The notes under the pieces: model-generated
What the model was told of the DNA's origin: nothing
The model's database searches: none
What the model saw: only the letters and a program-made list of their open reading frames with translations
NCBI RefSeq assembly: GCF_009720745.1
Contig: NZ_WNKX01000002.1
Coordinates: 363,122 to 427,121 of the forward strand
Source of the DNA: Massilia eburnea
Lineage (GTDB): Bacteria; Pseudomonadota; Gammaproteobacteria; Burkholderiales; Burkholderiaceae_D
Length of the DNA: 64,000 bases
Reading direction: 5' to 3'
Program-made: the position numbers and the translations under genes
In this document: piece by piece, positions 26,120 through 35,322 of the stretch
How positions within the stretch are numbered: the stretch's first letter is position 1
How the letters are laid out: the number at the start of each line of letters is the position of its first letter

Positions 26120-27525
26120 TGCGCGGCGGCGAGTTCAGGCTTGGCCGTTTTCACCGGCAGTCCTTTGAAATGGCGCAGCGCCTGTTCCAGCTGGAAATCG
26201 TCCTTGCCGCCGAAATCGAAAGGCTTCTGCTTTTTCGCAGCGGACAGCAGGCGCTGTTCCTCTTCCAGCTCGTCGCGGCGGATGTGGCCTTGCTGCTCCT
26301 GCTCCCCTTCGGCGTTGGCCAGGTGCTTCTGCAGGTCGGATTCCCGCAAGCGCAGGCTGTTGATGGCGTCGCCTTCTTCCGTTTCGTCGACCGCCACGTC
26401 AGGCACGATGCCCTTGGCCTGGATGGCGCGTCCTTTCGGCGTGAAATAGCGCGCAGTGGTCAGCTTGACAGCCGAATCAGCGGTAATCTGGCGCAGCGTC
26501 TGCACCGAGCCTTTGCCGAACGTCTGCGAACCCATGATGATGGCGCGCTTGTAGTCCTGCAGCGCGCCGGCCACGATTTCGGAGGCCGAGGCGGAGCCGC
26601 CATTGACCAGCACCACCATCGGCACCGTCTTGAACACCGCCGGCAGCTTGGCCAGCGGGTCGCTGCCGCTGCGGCTGGAGTAGTTGTCGGACGTCGCGTG
26701 CAAGGACTGCTTGGAATCGGCCAGCTGGCCGTCGGTGGACACCACCAGCGCATCCTTCGGCAGGAAGGCCGCCGACACGCCGACCGCGCCCTGCACCACG
26801 CCGCCCGGGTCATTGCGCAAATCCAGCACCAGGCCCTTGATGTTCGGATCCTTGGCGTAGATGGCGTTCAGCTTTTTCGCCATGTCTTCCACCGTCGGTT
26901 CCTGGAATTGCGAGATGCGCAGCCAGGCATAGCCCGGTTCCACCATCTTCACCTTCACGCTCTGCTGGCGGATCTCTTCGCGCACGATGGGAATCAGCAG
27001 CGGCTTGTCTTCATTCTTGCGCGAGATGGTCAGCACCACCTTGGTGCGGGGCTCGCCGCGCATTTTCTTGATCGCCTCATCCAGCGACAGGCCTTTCAGC
27101 GGCTGGCCATCGAGGCGGGTAATCAGGTCGCCCGGCTTGATGCCGGCGCGCCAGGCCGGCGAATCCTCGATCGGCGCCACTACCTTGATATAGCCGTCTT
27201 CCGTGCCCACCTCGATGCCGATGCCAACGAACTTGCCGTTGATCGACTCGCGCATTTCCTTGAATGCGGCCTTATCGAGATAGGTGGAGTGCGGATCGAG
27301 GGAAGACACCATGCCTGCGATGGCGTCCTGCAGCAGCTTCTTGTCGTCGACCTGTTCGACGTAGTCGGATTTGATCAGGCTGAAGACTTCGGTCAGGGTG
27401 CGCAGTTCTTCCAGCGGCAATGGCGAACCTGGCCTCTGCGCAAGGGCTGAAAACTGCATCGAGACGGCGATACCCGCCGCCATACCAAGGCCAACCAGGC
27501 CCAGACTCTTCGTTTTGTTGCCCAT
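26116..27525 (-). CDS. ctpA: S41 family carboxy-terminal processing protease
   Basis: Periplasmic C-terminal processing peptidase, 469 aa. An uncleaved or cleaved N-terminal hydrophobic segment (about 8-30) precedes a PDZ domain (about 95-170). The S41 core has the Ser/Lys dyad: Ser313 in GGSASASEI and Lys338 in TFGKGSVQT, with the usual spacing of 25. The C-terminal tail (about 385-469) is charged and helical. Such proteases trim cell-wall hydrolases and other envelope proteins. Its position right after an envC-like activator gene supports a cell-wall role. Confidence 0.93.
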   Translation of the reverse strand: MGNKTKSLGLVGLGMAAGIAVSMQFSALAQRPGSPLPLEELRTLTEVFSLIKSDYVEQVDDKKLLQDAIAGMVSSLDPHSTYLDKAAFKEMRESINGKFVGIGIEVGTEDGYIKVVAPIEDSPAWRAGIKPGDLITRLDGQPLKGLSLDEAIKKMRGEPRTKVVLTISRKNEDKPLLIPIVREEIRQQSVKVKMVEPGYAWLRISQFQEPTVEDMAKKLNAIYAKDPNIKGLVLDLRNDPGGVVQGAVGVSAAFLPKDALVVSTDGQLADSKQSLHATSDNYSSRSGSDPLAKLPAVFKTVPMVVLVNGGSASASEIVAGALQDYKRAIIMGSQTFGKGSVQTLRQITADSAVKLTTARYFTPKGRAIQAKGIVPDVAVDETEEGDAINSLRLRESDLQKHLANAEGEQEQQGHIRRDELEEEQRLLSAAKKQKPFDFGGKDDFQLEQALRHFKGLPVKTAKPELAAAQ

Positions 27526-27541
27526 TGATTGCTTTCCGCCG

Positions 27542-28990
27542 CTAGAACTTGACCCACCCGGCCGGATCTATCGGCTTGCCCTGGTGGCGCATTTCAAAGT
27601 ATAAACCCGATTCTTCGTAACCGCCGGTATTTCCGACGGTGGCGATCACTTCGCCCGCTTTCACCACGTCGCCGGCCCGTTTCAGCAGCGACTCGTTGTA
27701 GCCGTAGCCGCTCCAGTACTGGCCGCCGTGGTCGATGATAATGAAATTGCCATAACCGCGCAGCCAGCTTGCATGCACCACGCGGCCCGCCGCCACGGCG
27801 CGCACTTCGGCGCCGGCATTGGCTTTGACTACCATCCCTTTCCAGGCCACGCCATCGGCGTTCTTGCTGCCGAAACGTTTTTCCACCTTGCCGGAGACCG
27901 GCATCGGCAGATCGCCTTTCAGGCGGGCAAAGACGCCGTCCGGCACCACGGGCGCCAGCGCCACCTCGGATGGACGCGGCGATTTCTCGTCGCGCTGCTC
28001 GGCAGCTTCCTGCCGCGAGGCCACTTTCGGTTCTTCTTCGACCGGCAGCGGCTTCGGCGCCGGCTTGCCGGCTTTTTTTGCTTCCTGCGCCAGGCGCTCG
28101 CGTTCAGCCTGCGCCTTGGCGCGGGCCAGGGCGCGCGCTTCCGCCTCAGCCTTGGCCTTGGCGGCGCGTTCGGCGGCCAGCTTTTCCTGGCGGGCTTTTT
28201 CGGCGGCGGCAATGCGCGCCTGTTCTTCGATCAGCTTGTTCAGCTTGTCGACCAGGTTGTCCAGGCGCTGGGCGTCCTGCTCCATGCGGCCGGCCTCCTT
28301 GCGCTGGCTGGCCAGCTTCTTGGACAAGGTGGCCAGGGTCGCGGCGCGGCGGCCCTTTTCCTGTTCGAGTTTGGCTTTCTGCTGCTTTTCCTCTTCCGCG
28401 ATTTCGTCCAGCTCCTGCTTGGACTCTTGCGCCTCGGCCTGGTTTTCTTCGACTTTTTTCAGGTTGGCGCGCAGCGAATCGAGCAATTTGGCCTGCGACT
28501 GCGAGACGTAGGCCATCAGCTGCAGTTCGCGGTTGATGCGGTTCGGGTTGTCGCCCGACAGCAGCAGCTTGATGCGGTCTTCATTGCCGGCCAAGTACTG
28601 CTCGCGCAGCAGCTTGGCCAGCTGTTGCTTCTGTGCCGCCACGGTGGCGGACAGGCGCAGCTGTTCGGCGGCCAGTTCGGCCACCCGGCTATTGATCTGG
28701 GTTTGCTCCGCCGCCAGATCGCGAAGGGTGCGGTTGGCGTCGGAAATGGCGGCCTCCGACTCGGCCAGCGTATCGGCCGCGTCGTCCTTGGCGCTCTCGG
28801 TCTTGCCGATTTCCGTTTTCAGTTCGGCCAGCTTGCGCGCCAGCGCCGCCCGCTCCGTCTCGGCCGCGGCTTTTTGCTTGCTGCGCTCGGTCGGCTTCGG
28901 TGCGGCGTAGGAGCCGTGGGCTGCGCCCAGCGCCAGCACGATTGCCAGCGCCAGGCCGCGTACGGCGCGGCGAGTCGGATGAACCGCCAC
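27542..28990 (-). CDS. envC: EnvC-like murein hydrolase activator
   Basis: Periplasmic activator of septal amidases, 482 aa. A signal peptide (about 1-29) is followed by a long coiled coil (about 32-265) and an Ala/Lys/Glu-rich linker (about 265-345). A C-terminal LytM (M23) domain (about 365-482) completes it. The LytM domain is degenerate as in E. coli EnvC: IIIDHGGQYWSGYGYNES lacks part of the HxH zinc site, so it should regulate amidases, not cleave peptidoglycan. The start is GTG, 5 bp after the gpmA stop, with no obvious Shine-Dalgarno sequence. Gene order gpmA-envC-ctpA is common in proteobacteria. Confidence 0.9.
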   Translation of the reverse strand: MAVHPTRRAVRGLALAIVLALGAAHGSYAAPKPTERSKQKAAAETERAALARKLAELKTEIGKTESAKDDAADTLAESEAAISDANRTLRDLAAEQTQINSRVAELAAEQLRLSATVAAQKQQLAKLLREQYLAGNEDRIKLLLSGDNPNRINRELQLMAYVSQSQAKLLDSLRANLKKVEENQAEAQESKQELDEIAEEEKQQKAKLEQEKGRRAATLATLSKKLASQRKEAGRMEQDAQRLDNLVDKLNKLIEEQARIAAAEKARQEKLAAERAAKAKAEAEARALARAKAQAERERLAQEAKKAGKPAPKPLPVEEEPKVASRQEAAEQRDEKSPRPSEVALAPVVPDGVFARLKGDLPMPVSGKVEKRFGSKNADGVAWKGMVVKANAGAEVRAVAAGRVVHASWLRGYGNFIIIDHGGQYWSGYGYNESLLKRAGDVVKAGEVIATVGNTGGYEESGLYFEMRHQGKPIDPAGWVKF

Positions 28991-28995
28991 GGGGC

Positions 28996-29742
28996 TTACT
29001 TGGCCTTGCCCTGGTTGGCCACGGCAGCCTGGGCGGCGGCGATGGCGGCTGGGTCACCCAGGTAGTAATGCTTGATTGGCTTCAGGTCGGCATCCAGTTC
29101 GTACACCAGCGGCTGGCCGTTCGGGATGTTCAGGCCGACGATTTCCGCGTCGCTGATACCATCTAGCATCTTGATCAGGGCGCGCAGGCTGTTGCCGTGG
29201 GCCGAAATCAGGATCTGCTTGCCGGCCTTGATGGCTGGAGCGATTTCTTCGTTCCAGGCTGGCATCACGCGCGCCACGGTGTCTTTCAGGCATTCGGTGA
29301 GCGGGATGGCTTCCTTCGGCAGGCCGGCGTAGCGCGGGTCGTTGAAGGAGGTGCGGGCGTCGCCGGCTTCCAGCGCTGGCGGCGGAATATCGTAGCTGCG
29401 GCGCCATACCAGCACCTGCGCATCGCCGAACTTGGCTGCGGTTTCGCCCTTGTCCAGGCCTTGCAGGGCGCCGTAGTGACGCTCGTTCAGGCGCCAGTCA
29501 TGCTTGATCGGCACGTACATCTCGTCCATTTCATCCAGGGTCAGCCACAGGGTGCGAATGGCGCGCTTGAGCACGGAGGTATAGCACAGGTCGAAGGAGA
29601 AGCCGGCATCTTTCAGGATTTTGCCAGCGGATTTGGCTTCGTTGACGCCTTTTTCGGTCAGGTCCACGTCGGTCCAGCCGGTGAAGCGATTTTCCAGGTT
29701 CCAGGTGGACTCGCCATGGCGCATGAATACGATTTTATACAT
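28996..29742 (-). CDS. gpmA: 2,3-bisphosphoglycerate-dependent phosphoglycerate mutase
   Basis: Glycolytic mutase interconverting 3- and 2-phosphoglycerate, 248 aa, the standard length. The phosphohistidine motif is [10 protein letters not shown] (RHG near residue 9). [23 protein letters not shown] and the second catalytic His in [12 protein letters not shown] are all present. The start at 29742 gives [10 protein letters not shown], whereas the upstream in-frame ATG would add an unrelated tail. It heads the gpmA-envC-ctpA-moeB unit and diverges from the rhodanese gene. Confidence 0.97.
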   Translation of the reverse strand: MYKIVFMRHGESTWNLENRFTGWTDVDLTEKGVNEAKSAGKILKDAGFSFDLCYTSVLKRAIRTLWLTLDEMDEMYVPIKHDWRLNERHYGALQGLDKGETAAKFGDAQVLVWRRSYDIPPPALEAGDARTSFNDPRYAGLPKEAIPLTECLKDTVARVMPAWNEEIAPAIKAGKQILISAHGNSLRALIKMLDGISDAEIVGLNIPNGQPLVYELDADLKPIKHYYLGDPAAIAAAQAAVANQGKAK

Positions 29743-29809
29743 AGAGCTATAAGAATAGAGTTGGAAATGGGTGAAAATCGCCGCCGAAGCCACGAACAAG
29801 CATCTATTT

Positions 29810-29815
29810 TATAAT
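29810..29815 (+). promoter_or_regulatory. Candidate -10 box for the rhodanese-grxC unit
   Basis: A perfect TATAAT sits 30 bp upstream of the GTG start of the rhodanese gene, in the divergent gap with gpmA. No good -35 hexamer is seen at the proper distance, so the call is tentative. Confidence 0.35.
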
Positions 29816-29845
29816 GCTGGGATTGAGTTCAACCATTGGAATCCC

Positions 29846-30244
29846 GTGAAATTCTTCATCGACAATATTTTTCTGATCGCCATCGTCCTTTTGTCCGGCG
29901 GCGCCCTGCTCTTCCCTGCCCTGACCCAGCGCGGTAAAAAAGCCTCGCCGGCCGAGGTCACCCTGCTGATCAACCGCAGCAAAGCCACCGTGCTCGATGT
30001 GCGCGCCAAGGACAAGGCCGAAGGCCGTATCATCGACTCCAAGCACATCCCACTGGCCGAACTGGGCAACCGCATGGCCGAACTGAACAAGTTCAAGGAC
30101 AAGACCCTGGTGGTGGTATGCGATAAAGGGATCAGCGCCTTCAGCGCCGCCCGCATGCTGGAAAAGTCCGGTTTCTCCGACGTTGTCGTGATGGAAGGCG
30201 GGATCGATGCCTGGAAGGCACAAAACTTGCCGCTGACAAAGTAA
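29846..30244 (+). CDS. Membrane-anchored rhodanese-like protein
   Basis: Rhodanese domain tethered to the membrane, 132 aa. A hydrophobic N-terminal segment (about 5-25, NIFLIAIVLLSGGALLFP) precedes the rhodanese fold (about 40-130). The active-site loop is VVCDKGISAFSAARM, with Cys at the sulfur-carrying position, so sulfurtransferase chemistry is possible. The likely start is GTG (MKFFIDNIF). An in-frame ATG at 29771 would precede the -10 box and is unlikely. It lies 10 bp before grxC, a pair often found with secB in Betaproteobacteria. Confidence 0.85.
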   Translation: MKFFIDNIFLIAIVLLSGGALLFPALTQRGKKASPAEVTLLINRSKATVLDVRAKDKAEGRIIDSKHIPLAELGNRMAELNKFKDKTLVVVCDKGISAFSAARMLEKSGFSDVVVMEGGIDAWKAQNLPLTK

Positions 30245-30254
30245 AGGAGAGGCC

Positions 30255-30515
30255 ATGACTGCCAACGTTACCATGTACAGCACCCTGGTGTGCCCGTATT
30301 GCGTGCGCGCCGAACGTTTGCTGGAGAGCAAGGGTGTCACCGCCATCAACAAGATCCGCGTCGACCTCGACCCGGCCCAGCGCCAGCTGATGATGGAAAA
30401 GACCGGCCGCCGCACCGTGCCGCAGATCTATATCGGCGACACCCACGTGGGCGGTTTTGACGATTTGTACGCTTTGGACCAGGCGGGCGGCCTCGACCCC
30501 TTGTTAAAAGGTTAA
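30255..30515 (+). CDS. grxC: Glutaredoxin 3
   Basis: Small dithiol glutaredoxin, 86 aa, reducing disulfides and glutathione adducts in the cytoplasm. The active site is CPYC (VCPYCVRAERLL) near residues 14-17. TVPQIYIGDTHVGGFDDL holds the cis-Pro and the glutathione-binding GG motif. AAAGGAGAGGCC upstream of the ATG is a strong ribosome binding site. It is followed by its usual neighbour secB. Confidence 0.96.
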   Translation: MTANVTMYSTLVCPYCVRAERLLESKGVTAINKIRVDLDPAQRQLMMEKTGRRTVPQIYIGDTHVGGFDDLYALDQAGGLDPLLKG

Positions 30516-30550
30516 ACGCCCCCAAATACAACGGAGTGGCGGGCAAAACG

Positions 30551-30578
30551 TTGGAAGATAATTCAGTTTTGCTACAAT
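30551..30578 (+). promoter_or_regulatory. Candidate sigma70 promoter for secB
   Basis: TTGGAA (30551-30556) and TACAAT (30573-30578) with a 16-bp spacer lie in the 139-bp grxC-secB gap, giving a leader of about 70 nt. The strength of the -10 and the long gap favour a separate secB promoter. Confidence 0.4.
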
Positions 30579-30654
30579 TGCCGTCGCGTTTGAATGGGCT
30601 TACCCCCCGTGGCCTGGACAAGCATTAACTATATAACTGATACGAAAGCGTTCC

Positions 30655-31140
30655 ATGTCTGAAGAAAACCTGCAACCTGTGTTCCAAATTCAACGCGTCT
30701 ACCTGAAAGACATGTCGCTGGAACAGCCGAACTCCCCATCGATCTTCCTGGAACAGGAAGCCCCTTCGATCGAAGTGGCGCTGGACGTGAACGCTGAGCC
30801 GCTGTCCGAAGGCATCTTCGAGTCCACCGTGACCGTGACCGTGACCGCCAAGGTCAAAGACAAGGTCGCTTTCCTGGTCGAAGGCAAGCAAGCCGGCATC
30901 TTCGAAGCCCGCAACATTCCAGCTGAGCAGCTGGACCCACTGCTGGGCATCGGCTGCCCGAACATTGTGTACCCGTACCTGCGTTCGAACATCGCCGACA
31001 TGATCACGCGCGCCGGCTTCCCTCCGATCCACCTGGCCGAAATCAATTTCGAAGTGTTCTACCAGCAGCGCCTGGCAGCTATCGCCCAGCAGCAAGCCGC
31101 CGGCGCCAGCGCCGTCGAAGGCTCGGCAACTGTGCAGTAA
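30655..31140 (+). CDS. secB: Protein-export chaperone SecB
   Basis: Tetrameric cytoplasmic chaperone that keeps preproteins unfolded and delivers them to SecA, 161 aa. Typical features are [34 protein letters not shown] and [15 protein letters not shown]. The N- and C-terminal extensions are normal. The grxC-secB-gpsA order is conserved in proteobacteria; here an SH3 protein gene is inserted before gpsA. A hairpin terminator follows the stop codon. Confidence 0.97.
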   Translation: MSEENLQPVFQIQRVYLKDMSLEQPNSPSIFLEQEAPSIEVALDVNAEPLSEGIFESTVTVTVTAKVKDKVAFLVEGKQAGIFEARNIPAEQLDPLLGIGCPNIVYPYLRSNIADMITRAGFPPIHLAEINFEVFYQQRLAAIAQQQAAGASAVEGSATVQ

Positions 31141-31181
31141 TACTTCTGCGATACTATTGGGGGACCACGGTTCCCCGGCAT

Positions 31182-31213
31182 GCAAAGGCCCCCGCGGGCC
31201 TTTGCGCATTTTT
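31182..31213 (+). terminator. Intrinsic terminator after secB
   Basis: GCAAAGGCCC (31182-31191), loop CCGC, and GGGCCTTTGC (31196-31205) form a perfect 10-bp stem. A short T-run (31209-31213) follows. It ends just before the SH3 gene, whose expression would then rely on read-through or its own promoter. Confidence 0.7.
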
Positions 31214-31226
31214 GAGGCCTTTTTGC

Positions 31227-31673
31227 ATGAATTTACGCCGCTTTGTCGCCATTGCCACCGCGCTGCTGGCTTGCGCCAGCGCCCAGGCTATCGACTTCCG
31301 GACGGTCGGCGCCAATCCTGCCATCCTGTATGGCGGGCCATCGACCAGGGCTGCCAAGCAGTACATCGTGCCGTCCGGCGCCCCGCTGGAAATCGTCCTG
31401 ACCTATGGCGAATGGGTCAAGGTACGCGATATGAGCGGCGACCTGGCCTGGACCGAGGCCAAGGGCCTGAGCGCCAAGCAGCGCAATGTGATCGTGCGCA
31501 GCGCCAACACCAAGGTACGCGGTGCAGCGGACGACACCGCGCCGGTGGTCTTCATCGCCGACAAGGGGGTGCTGCTGGAACTGGCCGAGCCTGCCAATAA
31601 TGGCTGGACCAAGGTGAAGCACCGCGATGGCCTGGTGGGCTACGTGCACAGCAACGACATCTGGGGCTACTGA
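31227..31673 (+). CDS. Secreted bacterial SH3-domain protein
   Basis: Predicted periplasmic protein of 148 aa. A signal peptide (about 1-22, ACASAQA) precedes two SH3b-like repeats (about 25-85 and 88-148; [18 protein letters not shown] and [19 protein letters not shown]). Such domains often bind peptidoglycan or act as targeting modules. ATG at 31227 is preferred over an in-frame TTG five codons earlier because it gives a normal signal peptide. The stop overlaps the gpsA start by 1 nt (TGATG). Confidence 0.85.
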   Translation: MNLRRFVAIATALLACASAQAIDFRTVGANPAILYGGPSTRAAKQYIVPSGAPLEIVLTYGEWVKVRDMSGDLAWTEAKGLSAKQRNVIVRSANTKVRGAADDTAPVVFIADKGVLLELAEPANNGWTKVKHRDGLVGYVHSNDIWGY

Positions 31674-32686
31674 TGACCAACCGTAAGATCAGCGTCCTGG
31701 GCGCCGGCGCCTGGGGCACGGCTGTCGCCATCGCCGTCGCGGCCCGCCATGACGTGGTGCTGTGGGGCCGCAATGCCGAAGCCATGGCCGAAATGGCCAC
31801 GGCACGCGACAACACCGATTACCTGCCAGGCTATCCATTCCCGCCAGCGCTGAAAGTCACCGCCGATTTCGATGCCGCGGTGGCCCACGCCGGCCAGGAT
31901 GGCTTGCTGATCGCGGCCTGCCCGGTGGCCGGCCTGCGTCCGCTGCTGCATGCGCTGAAAGGCAAGGCCATCCCGAACATCGTCTGGCTGTGCAAGGGCT
32001 TTGAATACGACACCGGCATGCTGCCGCACCAGATCGTGCGCGAAGTGCTGGGCGATGCGGTGCCGGCCGGCGCCTTGTCCGGCCCCTCGTTTGCGCAGGA
32101 AGTAGCGAAGGGCCTGCCATGCGCGCTGACCATCGCCTCGTCCAATGCCGCCCTGTGCGAACTGGTGGTAAGCGCCGTCCACGGCGGCACCATGCGCGTC
32201 TACTCCAGCGACGACATCGTCGGTGTGGAAGTGGGCGGCGCGGTGAAGAACGTGCTGGCCATCGCCACCGGCGTGGCCGACGGCATGGGCCTGGGCCTGA
32301 ATGCACGCGCCGCGCTGATCACGCGTGGCCTGGCCGAGATCACCCGTCTCGGCACCGCGCTGGGCGGACAGGTGGAAACCTTCATGGGACTGACCGGCAT
32401 GGGCGACCTGATCCTCACCTGCACCGGCGACCTGTCGCGCAACCGGCGCGTGGGCCTGGGCCTGGCGCAAGGCAAATCGCTGGAAACCGTGGTCAATGAA
32501 CTGGGCCATGTAGCCGAAGGTGTGCCTTGCGCGAAAGCCGTGCGCGAACTGGCGCGCCGTCTTGGCGTTGAGATGCCGATCACCAATGCAGTGGCCAGCG
32601 TGCTGTTCGACGGCCTGCAGCCGGCCGACCTGGTGCAGGGCTTGATGGCGCGCGATCCGCGCGCCGAGCAACCGACTATCAAGTAG
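31673..32686 (+). CDS. gpsA: Glycerol-3-phosphate dehydrogenase [NAD(P)+]
   Basis: Reduces dihydroxyacetone phosphate to sn-glycerol 3-phosphate for phospholipid synthesis, 337 aa. The nucleotide-binding motif is [10 protein letters not shown] near the N-terminus. [13 protein letters not shown], the catalytic Lys in [13 protein letters not shown], and [14 protein letters not shown] are family hallmarks. Length is normal. Translation is probably coupled to the SH3 gene. Its placement downstream of secB is conserved. Confidence 0.96.
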   Translation: MTNRKISVLGAGAWGTAVAIAVAARHDVVLWGRNAEAMAEMATARDNTDYLPGYPFPPALKVTADFDAAVAHAGQDGLLIAACPVAGLRPLLHALKGKAIPNIVWLCKGFEYDTGMLPHQIVREVLGDAVPAGALSGPSFAQEVAKGLPCALTIASSNAALCELVVSAVHGGTMRVYSSDDIVGVEVGGAVKNVLAIATGVADGMGLGLNARAALITRGLAEITRLGTALGGQVETFMGLTGMGDLILTCTGDLSRNRRVGLGLAQGKSLETVVNELGHVAEGVPCAKAVRELARRLGVEMPITNAVASVLFDGLQPADLVQGLMARDPRAEQPTIK

Positions 32687-32707
32687 CCGCAGCGGCAGCC
32701 TCCGCCT

Positions 32708-32743
32708 ATAATCGCCCCATGTCTTTCGGCAAGAGGCGATTAT
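32708..32743 (+). promoter_or_regulatory. 9-bp inverted repeat spanning -10 box and start codon
   Basis: ATAATCGCC (32708-32716) and GGCGATTAT (32735-32743) are perfect inverted copies 18 bp apart. The left arm lies in the candidate -10 TATAAT (32707-32712) and the right arm covers the first two bases of the histidine-kinase ATG (32742). It may be an operator, or a start-codon hairpin in read-through transcripts from gpsA. Confidence 0.5.
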
Positions 32744-34151
32744 GAGCAGCTTCGCAGTGGCGACAGCCAGCCTGGCTATCGATTCCGTAGTGTCCGAAAA
32801 GTGGCAGCAGGTCCTGGACTTGATCGCCAGCCTGGTGCGCGTGCCTGCCGCCCTGATCATGCGCGTCGAGCCGCCGCATATCAAAGTCTTCCTGTCCAGC
32901 CATTCGGCCGGCAACCCCTACGAAGTGCACGAAGAAGCGCCGCTGAACACTGGCCTGTACTGCGAGACCGTGATGGCGCAGCGCAAGCAACTATTGGTAC
33001 CCAATGCGCTCAGCGATCCCAACTGGAATCAGAATCCCGACATCAAGCTCGGCATGATTTCCTATCTGGGACTGCCCCTGGTCTGGCCGGATACCCACGT
33101 CTTCGGCACCATCTGCGTGCTCGACCGCAAGGAAAACGCTTATTGCGAGCTGCATATGCGCCTGCTCGAACAATTCCGCGGCATCGTCGAGCGCGACCTG
33201 AGCCAGATCTTCCAGCGCGCACAGCGCGCCCATGACGACCAGCAGCTGCGTGCCGAAGAAGCCGAACGGGTGCGCGCCGAGTTTGCCGTCCTGCGCGCCG
33301 GCGAGCAGCGCGCGCTGCAGCAGCTGCAGCAGTTGAACAATCATCTTGAAGAGCGCGTCGCCGAACGCACCGCCGAGCTGCAAAAGGCGATCGGGCAAAT
33401 CGTGGCGGCGGAAAAAATGGCCACGGTCGGCCGCCTCGTCAGCGGCATCGCGCACGAACTGAACACGCCACTCGGCAATATCATGCTGGGCGCCAACTCG
33501 CTCTCCGACCGCCTGGCCGCGATCGGCCAGCAAGCCGACGAGCGCCGTTTGACGCAGGGAGGACTGCAGCAATTTCTGGACGACAGCCGCCGGGCCTGCG
33601 AAGTCATCGAGCGCAATGGCAGCCGGGCGGGCGAACTGATCGCCAGTTTCAAACAGGTGGCGGTCGACCAGGACCGCCAGGAACGGCGCAGTTTCCAGCT
33701 GGACCAGGCCGTCGCCAACCTGGTGCGCGCCCTGGGGCCAACCCTGCGGCGCGGCGCCTTGCAGCTGGAGGTGGACATTCCGGGCGGCTTGCAGCTGGAT
33801 AGCTATCCCGGCCATGTCGAGCAGATCCTGGCCAAGCTGGTCGACAATTCCATTACGCACGCCTTTAACGGACGCGCAGGCCGGCGCGCGCGCATCAGCG
33901 CCACGCGGCACGGCGCAGATGTCGAGCTGGTGTACGAAGACAATGGCTGCGGCATTGACCCGGCCATCCAGCCGCGCGTGTTCGATCCCTTCTTTACCAC
34001 GCGTATCGGCGAAGGGGCCCAGGGACTGGGGCTGGCCGTGGTGCAAAATGCAGTACAGGCCATGCTGAAAGGCAGCGTGACCCTGCAAAGCAAACCGGGC
34101 GAAGGCGTGCGCTTTACCTTCGTGCTGCCGCTCAATCCGCCAGCAAAATAG
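32742..34151 (+). CDS. GAF-domain sensor histidine kinase
   Basis: Soluble histidine kinase of 469 aa with no membrane segment. A GAF domain (about 20-160) is followed by a coiled coil (about 165-225). The HisKA-like helix has phospho-acceptor His238 in SGIAHELNTPLGN. The catalytic ATPase domain (about 345-465) has N-box LVDNSITHAF, G1 EDNGCGIDP, F-box-like FDPFFTTR and G2 GLGLAVV. Relatives often sense small ligands or redox state through GAF. No response regulator gene is adjacent, so it is an orphan kinase here. It overlaps the convergent cupin gene by 20 bp. Confidence 0.92.
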   Translation: MSSFAVATASLAIDSVVSEKWQQVLDLIASLVRVPAALIMRVEPPHIKVFLSSHSAGNPYEVHEEAPLNTGLYCETVMAQRKQLLVPNALSDPNWNQNPDIKLGMISYLGLPLVWPDTHVFGTICVLDRKENAYCELHMRLLEQFRGIVERDLSQIFQRAQRAHDDQQLRAEEAERVRAEFAVLRAGEQRALQQLQQLNNHLEERVAERTAELQKAIGQIVAAEKMATVGRLVSGIAHELNTPLGNIMLGANSLSDRLAAIGQQADERRLTQGGLQQFLDDSRRACEVIERNGSRAGELIASFKQVAVDQDRQERRSFQLDQAVANLVRALGPTLRRGALQLEVDIPGGLQLDSYPGHVEQILAKLVDNSITHAFNGRAGRRARISATRHGADVELVYEDNGCGIDPAIQPRVFDPFFTTRIGEGAQGLGLAVVQNAVQAMLKGSVTLQSKPGEGVRFTFVLPLNPPAK

Positions 34152-34464
34152 TCAGCAACAGGAGTGAATCGGCGTTTGCCCGCAAGGAGTGGGGCGCGCC
34201 GCCCTCCAGGTAGAGCAGTTCGCCCGCGCGCAGGAGCGCGGTGCGGCCGTGGGCGTCGAACGCCACTTCCCCTTCCAGGCATTGCAGCGTGATCTGGCCG
34301 CGCACCGCGTGTTCCGCCAAGGCGCGGCCCGCGGGCACGGTCATGCGGATCAACTCCATCTGCTGCGTCTTGGCCAGCGCAATGGAAGAAAACTGCGACA
34401 AGCTTTCACCGGCCTCGCGGCCGATCCGGACCACCTGGCCCGATGTTGCATGTGGTAGCGCCAT
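34132..34464 (-). CDS. Cupin-domain protein
   Basis: Small single-domain cupin of 110 aa. The beta-barrel motifs are GRALAEHAVRGQITLQCLEGEV and LLYLEGGAPHSLRANADS, with some metal-binding residues replaced, so enzymatic activity is uncertain. GGGAGGGC precedes the ATG. It may bind a small molecule or regulate in trans. It is transcribed with or after aqpZ and overlaps the histidine-kinase gene tail to tail. Confidence 0.82.
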   Translation of the reverse strand: MALPHATSGQVVRIGREAGESLSQFSSIALAKTQQMELIRMTVPAGRALAEHAVRGQITLQCLEGEVAFDAHGRTALLRAGELLYLEGGAPHSLRANADSLLLLTILLAD

Positions 34465-34512
34465 ATGCCCTCCCTGGATTGAGCCAATGATAGCAGCAGG
34501 CGCCCCGGCGCT

Positions 34513-35202
34513 TTATTTCTGTTCGCCGCCGATGAAGCGGTAGATGCCGGCGCCCACGGCGGCGCCCAGCAGCGGCGCCACCCAGAACAGCCACAGCTGC
34601 GCAACAGCCCAGCCGCCCACGTACAGCGCCACGCCGGTGCTGCGCGCCGGGTTGACCGAGGTATTGGTGACGGGGATCGAAATCAGGTGGATCAGGGTCA
34701 GGCACAGGCCGATGGCGATCGGCGCAAAGCCGGCCGGCGCGCGCTTGTCGGTAGCGCCCAGGATCACGACCAGGAAGAAGGCCGTCATCACGACTTCAGT
34801 CACCAGGGCGGCGACCAGGCCGTAGCCGCCCGGCGAATGCTCGCCGTAGCCGTTGGAAGCGAAACCGGCCGCCACATCAAAGCCTGCCTTGCTGCTGGCG
34901 ATCAGGTACAGCACGGCGCCCGCAGCCAGGCCGCCCAGCACTTGCGCCACGACGTAGCCCGGCAAATCCTTGGCCGGGAAGCGGCCGCCCAGGCACAGGC
35001 CCAGCGATACGGCCGGGTTCAAGTGGCAGCCGGAAATGTGGCCGATGGCGTAGGCCATGGTCAGCACCGTCAGGCCGAAGGCCAGCGCCACCCCGTGCAA
35101 GCCAATCCCCACGCCGGGGAATGCCGCAGCCAGGACCGCGCTGCCGCAGCCGCCCAGCACCAGCCAGAAAGTACCAAAGAATTCCGCACCCAGTTTTTGC
35201 AT
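34513..35202 (-). CDS. aqpZ: Aquaporin Z
   Basis: Inner-membrane water channel of the MIP family, 229 aa with six membrane helices. Both pore motifs are present: NPA in [10 protein letters not shown] and NPA in [10 protein letters not shown], the latter with the selectivity-filter Arg. The Cys before the first NPA segment is seen in many AqpZ proteins. The ATG at 35202 is preferred since GGAGG lies 5 nt upstream; another ATG four codons earlier is possible. It is divergent from the HxlR gene. Confidence 0.95.
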   Translation of the reverse strand: MQKLGAEFFGTFWLVLGGCGSAVLAAAFPGVGIGLHGVALAFGLTVLTMAYAIGHISGCHLNPAVSLGLCLGGRFPAKDLPGYVVAQVLGGLAAGAVLYLIASSKAGFDVAAGFASNGYGEHSPGGYGLVAALVTEVVMTAFFLVVILGATDKRAPAGFAPIAIGLCLTLIHLISIPVTNTSVNPARSTGVALYVGGWAVAQLWLFWVAPLLGAAVGAGIYRFIGGEQK

Positions 35203-35287
35203 CTCTGCCTCCATTGACAGTTGGTAATTGTGCAAACAGACTAACGATAAATAGCGGAAATGACAACAGTGCCGCACAGAATTTCAC

Positions 35288-35316
35288 TTGTGTTACCAAA
35301 GTAATTGCAATAAAGT
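35288..35316 (+). promoter_or_regulatory. Candidate promoter and repeat operator of the HxlR gene
   Basis: TTGTGT (35288-35293) and TAAAGT (35311-35316) are 17 bp apart. Two AAAGTAA repeats (35298-35304 and 35312-35318) overlap the spacer and -10, and TTACCAA (35294-35300) is an inverted match of TTGGTAA (35220-35226) near aqpZ. This suggests autoregulation in the divergent region, but the leader would be very short. Confidence 0.3.
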
Positions 35317-35322
35317 AAATCC

